A stretch of DNA of 64,000 nucleotides from Thinopyrum elongatum (taxonomy: Eukaryota; Streptophyta; Magnoliopsida; Poales; Poaceae): NCBI GenBank assembly GCA_011799875.1, contig CM022298.1, positions 49,477,485 through 49,541,484 of the forward strand. Reading direction: 5' to 3'. The position numbers and the translations under genes were made by a program. Numbering within the stretch: the stretch's first letter is position 1; each line of letters begins with the position of its first letter. This document shows positions 55,630-64,000 of this stretch, one piece after another. The notes below the pieces were generated by a model. It was not told where the DNA came from, did no database searches, and saw only the letters and a program-made list of their open reading frames with translations.

Positions 55630-57797
55630 TTAAGAAGTAGAAGGAAAAAGTTCGGGGTATTCCGCACGAAGATTATCCTCGCGTTCCCAAGTGGCTTCAT
55701 TTTCAGTATGATTTGACCACTGCACTTTGAGGAACTTGGTAACCTTCTGACGGGTTCGACGTTCAGCTTCATCGAGGATGCGGATCGGATGCTCCTTATA
55801 AGAAAGATCATCTTGCAATTCAAGCATCTCGTGATCCACAGATCGGTGCGGAGATTCCTTGAAGCATTTACGAAGTTGCGACACATGGAAGACGTCGTGG
55901 ATATGAGAGAATTGCGGCGGCAATTCCAATTTATATGCCACCTGACCACGTCTTGCAATAATGCGGAAAGGACCAATGTAGCGTGGAGCTAACTTGCCCT
56001 TGTTCCAAAACGGTGAGTTCCCTTCATAGGGGTGACACGAAGATAAGCTTGATCACCAGGTTGATAAGTCAAACCCCATCGTTTGCGATCATAGTTGCTC
56101 TTCTGGCGGTCCTGAGCCGCCTTGAGATTTTCCCGGACAATACGAACTTGTTCTTCGGCTTGTTGAATAATATCTGGACCCACGAGCGGTCGTTCCCCAG
56201 TTTCTGACCAATTCAGAGGGGTTCGACACTTACGTCCATAGAGAACTTCAAAGGGGGCCATTTTCAGACTAGCTTGATAGCTGTTGTTATAAGAGAACTC
56301 GGCATATGGAAGAGATTCTTCCCACTTCTTGCCGAAAGAAACAACACAAGCTCGTAGCATGTCTTCAAGCACTTGATTGACTCGTTCAACTTGGCCTTGG
56401 GATTGAGGATGATAAGCTGAACTCCAGGTGATATGAGTTCCCATAGCCTTTTGGAAACTTTCCCAGAAATGACCAGTGAATATGCTGCCACGGTCTGAAC
56501 TGATCTCTTTCGGAATACCGTGGAGTGAAACAATTCTGGAGATATATAACTCTGCTAACTGACTAGCAGTGATCGTCTCCTTGACAGGCAGAAAGTGTGC
56601 AACTTTAGAGAGTTGGTCGACAACGACAAGAATAGCATCGTGACCCTTCTGTGACCTGGGAAGTCCTGTAATGAAATCCATCTGAACCTTATCCCATTTC
56701 CATAAAGGAATAGGAAGTGGTTGCAGAATTCCAGCAGGCTTCTGATGTTCTGCTTTAACGCGTCGACACACATCACATTCAGCAACATATCGAGCAATGT
56801 CTTGCTTCATTCTAGACCACCAGTACCTTTGACGGAGATCACGATACATCTTGGTGCTACCCGGATGAATAGATAGCGGGGTATCATGTGCCTCCTTCAT
56901 GACTTTGTCAGTCATAAGCTCGAAGCGAGGTACGACAATGCGGTCTCTGAAATACAAGGTTCCATCTTCAGACAGCGAGAAATCCCTGTACTTTACAAGG
57001 TGAAGGTCTTTCTTCATCAGATCAACTTCAGCATCTTTAGCTTGCGCATTCTTAACAGCTTTCTCAAGATCTGGTTCAACAACCAAGGTTTTTAGGTATC
57101 CTTGGGGAACTATCTCGAGATTTAGCTTTCGAAGCTCTTCATACAGAAGGGGTTGCTGTAGCTGAACCTCAAGTTCGCAGCAATAGGATTTGCGGCTCAA
57201 CGCATCAGCCATTACATTAGCCTTGCCAGGGGTATAAGAAATACCCAAGTCATAGTCCGCAATGGTCTCCATCCATCTTTGCTGACGGAGGTTTAGAGAA
57301 GGTTGAGTGAACAAGTACTTCAGACTTTTATGATCCGTGTATATCTCGCAACGATTACCGAGGAGGTAATGTCGCCACAACTGCAATGCATAGATCACAG
57401 CAGCTAGTTCTAGATCATGTACCGGATAATTCTCTTCATGCGGACGCAACTGACGAGAGCCATAAGCAATCACTTTACGCTCTTGCATTAGGATACAGCC
57501 TAATCCTTCACGGGATGCGTCACAATAAATCACGAAGTCTTTGCGGGTATCTGGAGGAGATAGTACTGGGGTATTGTAACGGATTGACATCTGCCCCAGT
57601 GGATAAAGGATGTACTCTCGATGTACCCCTGCTCGAACAGCTGGCAGCTGCGTCGCAGGGTGTGGTGGAAACAAACGATCCATCTGAGACAGAGGGAACG
57701 CATGATTGTCAAAAGACAAGGAGAAGTGTAACCGATCTCGGAGAGAAAGGTTAAACAAAACAATGGAAAGGAAAATGATGATTATCAGACTAATCAT
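55630..57797 (-). pseudogene. Tekay-like RNase H-integrase-chromodomain, internal deletion derivative
   Basis: Frame 57797-55989 (602 residues). The first ~70 residues come from leader sequence. RNase H is then complete ([36 protein letters not shown]). Integrase has its zinc region (IHPG...[10 protein letters not shown]) and DDE residues ([28 protein letters not shown]). A one-base shift near 56010 separates the C-terminal chromodomain-like part (LKVQWSNHTENEATWE, 55941-55630). No gag, protease or RT. Domains are preserved, but the fusion to the leader and the frameshift make a normal polyprotein impossible. Confidence 0.85.
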
Positions 57798-58064
57798 TCC
57801 AAGGAAAAGATCAGCTGCGAATATCCAGCTCTCCGGGTGGACGAGATTTACGAGATCCTAAGTGTCGGTGTTAGAAAAATCATTTGACCCGAATAGAAGA
57901 GAGAGCAGAGTCCCAGAGTAAAGGTCGAGGAGTAAAAGATCCTAATACCACCCAATTGGCGACGTGGGCCCGTAAGCCACACAGCCAAGTTAGTAAAATA
58001 ATTTTCAAGTTTCTAGACTCAACTTCGGCCAAGGAGTTGGAAAGGGGTTTCCTACAGGCAGTCG

Positions 58065-58076
58065 GCTCTGATACCA
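58065..58076 (-). other. Primer-binding site (tRNA-iMet type)
   Basis: Complement reads TGGTATCAGAGC, three bases from the LTR end at 58080. Matches the 3' end of initiator tRNA-Met, standard for Tekay-like elements. Confidence 0.9.
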
Positions 58077-60541
58077 ACTTGTGACGCCCCCGGCCCGATC
58101 GTGCACTAATCATACACGCCAATGCACACGATCAAGCCTAAGGACTCACGGGAAGATATCACAACACAACTCTAAAACATAAATAAAGTCATACAAGCTT
58201 TATATTACAAGCCAGGGGCCTCGAGGGCTCGAATACATAAGCTTGCGAACAAGCGTCAGCGGAAGCATCAGATATCTGAGTACAGATATGAAATAGAAAC
58301 AGAAAGGCCTTTAGGAAGGCGGGGCAACATAAAACACTACGATCGAAAGGCGAAGGCCTCCTGCCTGGGACCCTCCGATCCTACTCCTGGTCGTCAGTCA
58401 ACTCGTAGTAGTATCCATCCTCTGGGTAGCAGTAGTAACGATCGTCGGGGCATCTGTCTCAGGGGGCTCCGTCCTCTGTTCACGTCAAACTGATATGGGG
58501 AGAAAAAGGAAAACAAAGCAACCGTGAGTACTCTGAAGTACTCAGCAAGCAAGGATCTACACTACATATGCAACATTATCAAGGGGAGGCTGTATATGTG
58601 GACTGGGCTGCAGAAATGCCAGAATAGAGAGAAGGCCTAGTCCTATCGAAGACTAGCATCTTCAGCGGTCTTGCAGCAGTAGAAGAGAGTAGAACAATAC
58701 AATATAATGTAGCAGTAATAATATCAACCTCACCCAGAGATCCTTTCTCGACTCCCTGCGAGAAAGCAATCCCAGAGCCATACATTCATCAACCTCGTCC
58801 TGAGATCCCTTCTCGACTCCCTGCGAGAAGCAATCCCAGAGCCCTATATACAGGTCTCATCACAGGTATCCAGTTCTAAATTGTATCAATCAGGATACAA
58901 CTCCGAGTGTCCTTTACCGTAGGACCGGCTATCGATAGAAGTGTTCTTCCCTGCAGGGGTGCACCAACTTACCCAACACGCTCGATTAACTTCGGCCGGA
59001 CACACTTTCCTGGGTCATGCCCGGCCTCGGCCAAACGACACATCGCAACCCTACCTACAGCTCAGCAGAGAGGTCCCCGTCGGTCTACATCCTAAGCGCT
59101 CAGAGGTCTCGGGCCATCGCCCTGTGCACTCCGAGTCGTTGCGCGCAGGGAGAAGCCTGGCACCAGGAGGGCGCCGGTCCGTCCGTGCCGCCATGCTGAA
59201 CTGGACGTCTGACAGAGCTTTCGGCTGATGCTACGATGCAGAACGCCCATACTATGCCCACGTGATGGTTAGTGCTATCAGACCAGAGGTCTGCTCGGAT
59301 CAAATATCCAAATCGTTAGGACTAGGGCTTGCGGTAACGAGCAGAGACTCACGAAAGATGTGACCCCGTCGCCCCGTCTCGAGGACTTGTGGCAAGGGTT
59401 AAGAATGCCCGGCCGCGCCTCGTATTCACCACTCGGGCACCACACTGGCAACCCGACTTCACATCACATGCGGGTACCCCTCAGGGTCGACCCGCCTTTC
59501 CAAGTAACATTGTAAAGTCCAAGTATCCGTGTGTCCATAACATCAGGGAATCCGAGGTATCACCCTCATTGAATTCCCACTCGATGTATCCGTCAAGGTG
59601 AACTAGGAGGAATCACCCTCACTGGGTCCACACTTGAGGTGTTGTACGACAGCGTCGTTATCGGAAGCGGTGAAGGAGGAATCACCCTCGATGACCACGA
59701 CCGAATAGCTACTCTACAGAGTTAACATCAGAAGTGCTACAAGAGGTTTCACCCTCGGCACTCGATAGTAACGCTGCAGTGTCGTTACAACTAAGGGGGG
59801 GTGATGTGCGGTGTCGGGTCCTGGTCTTCAATCCCATTGATCGGGTCTTCTGACGATCCAGCGCGGCAGTCGGGATAAGTGGGGTCACTGATAGGTCTCT
59901 ACCCAGCCTAGACTAAACAGTTTAGGATATGTAGGTAATTATCAACAGTAGGTTACAATGAACAGGCTATGCATCAGAATAGGTAAAGCAGCAGCAGCAG
60001 TAATTCTAATGCAAGCATGAGAAATTTAGAATGGGGGATATCGGTATGCTCAAGGGAGGGGCTTGCCTGGTTGCTCGGCGGCAAGGGCAAGGTCGTCTAT
60101 GGTGTCTTCGGGCTCCGGAGCTGCGTCGGTCTCGGGGACGACGTCAGGGTCGGGGGCTATCGAGAGAGAAGAGGGGGAGGAAACAGTATAAATACATAGC
60201 AAACATGAGCATGACAAATACGATACACGGTGCTAGGGGTAGTCTAACGCAGCATCACACGTAACAGACGGAGCGGGAGAATATCTGACGATATTTCCCG
60301 GGTCTTTGGAATTATCGGACAGAGGATAAGAGGGGAACGGTTGCAAGTTCGGATAGTTAGAGACGCGTGACGGACGAACGGACCGCGTATTCAGATTCGT
60401 CTCGTCGTTCTGAGCAACTTTCATGTACAAAGTTTTTCGATCTGAGTTACGGATTATTTAATATGATTTTCTAAAGTTTTTATTAATTTCTGGAATTTAA
60501 TTAATTATTTAAATTAACATTATCCGAAACAGTGTGATTGC

Positions 60542-60571
60542 TGACGTCAGCATGACGTCAGCATGACGTCA
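60542..60571 (-). promoter_or_regulatory. Three TGACGTCA sites at 11-bp spacing (right LTR)
   Basis: Sites at 60542-60549, 60553-60560 and 60564-60571, identical to those of the left LTR. As this is the 5' LTR of the element, they could act on its promoter. Confidence 0.6.
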
Positions 60572-62050
60572 GGACCAGTGGGTCCCACCTGTCATAGGCT
60601 GTTAGGTTAATTAGGATTAACTAATCAATTACTGTTTAATTAACATTAATACTTAATTAATAACCTAATCAGGATTAATTAACTTAATTAATTAACTAAT
60701 TAATTATTTATTAATTAATTATTTTTTATTATTTTAATTAACAGGCAGGGCTGTGGGCCCCACTGGTCAGTGGACCAGGGCCGGACATGTCCGGAGCATG
60801 CCCGTTGGGACGGAAACATGTCCGGTGCCCAAATGGCACGCGCGGGCGCGGGCGGCGAGGCGCGGCAGCGCGCGGCAGTCCGCGCGGGGCCGGGAGCGGC
60901 AGAAGGGTGGCGGCGCGCGGCGCAGGCGGCGGGGTGGCGGCGCAGAGGGGAGCAGCGCGGCCGTAGCCGGTGCGGGCGCGGCGGGGCGGCAGTGGCTGGC
61001 GAGCGACGCAGCAGCAGCGCGGCAGCAGGCGAGCGGGGTCGCGCGGCGGGAGCAGGGGAGGAGGCGTCGGGGAGGGGAGGCGAGGCGTGCGCGAGCGATG
61101 GGGAGATGAGAGCGCGGTGAGCGGGACGGGAGCGCGGCTCGGCGCGGGACAGAGAGGGAGGGGGAGACGGACGGGCTCACAGGGCGGACGGGAAGGGGCA
61201 GCGGGCTCGGGGTGGCCGGGGCGAGGAGGCGACAGTGAGGTCGATGCGGCGGAGGGGCGACGCGGCGGCGGTGACGGGCACGCGGCGCCGGGCGTCAAGG
61301 GAGTGGGCGGTGAGGAGGGTGGGGAGGAGGAGAGGGGAGGCAAGGAGAAGGGGGGGGGGGGGGAGGAGGGTCAGGCGCGCGGCGTAGGGCGGGCGGGCGG
61401 CGGCGGGGACGGGATCGGGGCGCCTCTGCCCCCATCCGATCCAGGGGAAAGGGGATCGGGGGGGGGGGGGAATGAGCGAGGGGGTGGGGATTAGGGTTCG
61501 GGGGGGGGGGGTGGTTGGCCGGTATGTAGGGCGACGGCTGGGCCGGCCTGGGGCCTGGAGGCCTGCTGGGCCGAGGCCCAGGGGGGGTTTATTTTCTTGT
61601 TCTTTTTCTTTTATAAATTCATATACCTCTGTTTAGGAAATAGTTAGGCCCCAAACCGAATTTTGTAAAAAGGGAGACCTAGTCCATAAATACCAGTGCT
61701 TTATTTCCTAACACCTAAAATTAGTTTGGGCAAAACATCATTCATACTTAAATTAGATTAATAAATGGTTATTAAATATGTTTTTAGTCGCTGTTTGAAG
61801 ATGTTTGAGTCACTTACCCAACTCCAATGATGTTGGTTTCAATTTTAGAATTGTCTCTGATTTATTTGCTATTTAATGAACAATTTAGTTACTATGTTGG
61901 ACAACTTTTATTTTCCACTTTCATTTAATTTTGAATTTGAGGTTAGGAGTTGAAATGCAATATGATGTTAATGATGATCATGCACTGATAATCATGCTGA
62001 CTTGGCATTATCAAAATGGGATTACTGTGGCTAACCACCGGGGTGTTACA

Positions 62051-62055
62051 GGCAG
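62051..62055 (+). repeat. Target-site duplication GGCAG (right)
   Basis: Directly follows GTGTTACA of the right LTR. Pairs with 51599-51603. Confidence 0.95.
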
Positions 62056-62710
62056 CTTCGCCAACGCAAGGCTTTTTGAATATTTTGAAATGCTCTTCCA
62101 TAATTGCTGGATTATCCTTTACAATCTCGGAGTAGGGGTTCCTTTTGACGATGATCCGATGTTTCACCCTTACTTTCCAGGCGGACAACGCACCGCTAAC
62201 TTGCCCATGGCGCGTCTGTTTATCTTCTTCATTGCCGGGTCTTCCCAGGTCGAGTATATTTGATTTCATCCGGCCCGGGAACAAGAATCTCTGGTGCAGC
62301 TTCTTTAGGAGGAAGTGCTCCATATTTGGTATCTTCTTTAATTTTCATCGTTGATGGTGGTGGTTTCCCGTAGGATGCAGCCTACTTGATTGCCGTAGCA
62401 CATGCGCGCTTTCGCAGGCTCTGTTGGCTTGAAATTGCCGGCGTCCACGCCGTGATCACCAGTCTAGTAGTGCCTAGCTGGTTTGGGTGCCGTATCCTCT
62501 TCGGTTTCGGTTCTATACCGGCTAATTCGCCAGCATCGCGCCGGTCTCGGTCTCGGCGCCTATCTGATTCGGTGCCAGTGTCGGTATCAGTCTCGGAGGT
62601 GACACAGGGGTACTGCAACAACCGTTGCTCATCCAGACAGTTCAAATATTCGTCTGCCGCTTGTAGACGTTGCAATTACCAGAACCCTCTCCTTCATTGT
62701 GCTAGCCATG
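62051..62710 (-). pseudogene. CACTA Ulp1-like exon 1, N-terminal part (copy B)
   Basis: Homologous to 11219-11864. The copy A start codon context (GCTAGCCATGTTTCC) is present at about 62701-62714. At least six frame-changing indels relative to copy A lie in ~650 bp, several of which may be sequence errors. It is separated from the rest of exon 1 by the Tekay-like element. Confidence 0.65.
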
Positions 62711-64000
62711 TTTCTACAATTAAGTTAGTCAATTAATTCTAGACCTAATAAAATGAATAATGACATAAAAAAGGCCTTGTTTTGCCGAAATATTGATTCA
62801 TTACCGTTGCGGCAAACCGGGCAGTCGATATGTCCTAGTTTCTAGCACAAGTCATGCCGAAATTCACGGAAAAATTTCGGCATGACCTTTGTTAAAAAGT
62901 GGATAAATCGAGCGCCTGAAATTTGCCTGAACAAAAATGAATCAACATTCCGGCAAAACATAGTCCACTCGGAATCATTCCCTGCAAACAATGTTCAAAT
63001 ATCCATCTTCGACACTGCAACACATGTCCAATATACACGAGCAACCACATGTCCAAATAATGTCGAAATTTCACAAAGCTAATTCAAAAACTAAGTGTAG
63101 AAGAAAATTCAGTTAACTACTAATAGAACAAAATTCAGTTAACTTAGTGCTCTATAATGATGAAATGAAAAAAAAATTCAGTTATCTACTAATTTCATTC
63201 ATTTAACTTCACCTAAGTAACCTACTATACCACATACTACTAGCAGCACTAGTAACCTAAGTGTAGAAGAAAATTCAGTTAACTACTAATAGAACAAAAC
63301 TTAGTTAACTTTAGTGCTCTATAATGATGAAATGAAAAAAATTCAGTTAACTACTAATTTCATTCATTTAGGTCATTCATTTAACTTCACCTAATTAACC
63401 TAATGTACCACTACTACTAGCAGCACTACTAACCTAATTAACAACTATAAAACCCTACTGCCCTAACTAAAAACATCTAATTAACCATCTACTAGTACCA
63501 CTACTATTCTAACCTAATTAACATCTACTAGTACCACTATACTACTACGCAGCATGCTGCCAACATTTTCTTCATTTGTTCTTTTAAAAAAAATCTATGA
63601 AAAACAAAAACCCTAATTAAACCCTACTGCCCAAACTAAATTTGCTCTAAACCCTACTGCCCTAACAAAATTTTCGCTCTAAACTATTTTTTTTGCTCTA
63701 ACGTAGCCAACCTAGTTAACCTAGCTAGTTAACCTAATGAACCTAATTAACCTAGTCAGTTAACTTAGTTAGTTAACCTAGCTAGTTAACCTAGTTAACC
63801 TAGCTAATTCCTAGAATAATATTTCTATCCTAATTTGATACCTAGCTAAATTCATATATATCAAAATAGCTACCTAGGGTTTATACCACAACAGCTCACT
63901 CGCCATAGTTCATAGTCAATAAAATAGTTAGGTTCAGGACGTATAGACCATAGGGTATCAACAACAAATTCATCCAGCAACACACTCAGTAAAAATTAAC

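Larger units (their letters stand above)
51604..62050 (-). mobile_element. Tekay/Del-like Gypsy retrotransposon with 4-kb LTRs, gag-PR-RT deleted
   Basis: LTRs are 51604-55593 (3990 bp) and 58080-62050 (3971 bp), minus strand, with TGTAACACCC...GCGTCACA ends and a GGCAG duplication outside. The internal region is only 2.5 kb. It has a tRNA-iMet type primer site (58065-58076), a leader, then RNase H and integrase with a chromodomain-like C-terminus; gag, protease and RT are absent. The very long LTRs and chromodomain fit the Tekay clade of chromoviruses. It inserted into exon 1 of the CACTA copy B gene after the segmental duplication. Confidence 0.95.
62051..64000 (-). mobile_element. CACTA transposon copy B, right part, error-rich
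   Basis: Follows copy A 11214-13003 but with many single-base losses. Exon 1 of the Ulp1-like gene is recognisable (MEHFLLKKLHQRFLFPG from 62323) yet broken by shifts, then the AT-rich leader. From 63889 the match becomes very loose (ACCACAACAGCTCACTCGCC against ACCAAAACCTAGCTATCTAG) but AGTTCATA and AGTAAA.TTAAC anchors persist, so it is probably the same sequence with heavy error. Confidence 0.75.

Overview
The window is plant nuclear DNA, almost certainly from a large-genome grass of the wheat tribe (Triticeae). The evidence is nested transposons of types typical of that tribe: Gypsy LTR retrotransposons with tRNA-Asp or tRNA-iMet primer sites, CACTA DNA transposons, a Harbinger-like element and LINE remnants. 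GC-rich grass-style coding sequence sits between them. I see no rRNA, tRNA, CRISPR or prokaryotic operon. Family names (Sabrina-like, Fatima/Athila-like, Tekay-like) are from memory of sequence style, not from a database search.

Layout. 1-2198: 3' part of a long LTR (Tekay-like, + strand). 2199-4163: Sabrina-like internal stub plus LTR (- strand). 4164-6233: Harbinger-like remnant. 7390-13940: a complete non-autonomous CACTA element with both ends. 14120-15300: LINE reverse-transcriptase remnant. 16406-17602: an intact two-exon host gene for a class I SAM-dependent methyltransferase. 18436-19545: LINE ORF1 and RNase H remnants. 22140-22337: candidate gene for a small secreted peptide. 23581-26818: left part of a second CACTA element with a broken TNP2 transposase and an intact small coiled-coil/transmembrane protein. 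26819-36157: Athila/Fatima-like Gypsy element inserted in that transposase. 36158-37455: end of a third CACTA element inserted in the Gypsy LTR, carrying a Ulp1-type protease module. 37456-44592: Sabrina-like LTR-internal-LTR block. 44593 to the window end: a second direct copy of the 2199-13003 block, interrupted by a 10.4-kb Tekay-like element (51604-62050) with a perfect GGCAG target duplication.

The main structural result is a direct segmental duplication about 40.4 kb apart. Copy A provides the empty site for the Tekay-like insertion in copy B, which orders the events. From about 60,600 to the end, copy B shows many single-base losses against both its sister LTR and copy A, and the last 110 bases look garbled. 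I read this as falling assembly quality.

Most reading frames are parasitic, so the genes do not form a pathway. Probable host genes are the methyltransferase and perhaps the secreted peptide. The most unusual coding observations are small proteins with predicted membrane tails in two unrelated CACTA elements (one with an RNase H1-type hybrid-binding domain), a Ulp1-like CACTA protein lacking its catalytic cysteine, and phase-compatible exon-like acidic/Tyr-rich patches inside a 4-kb LTR.
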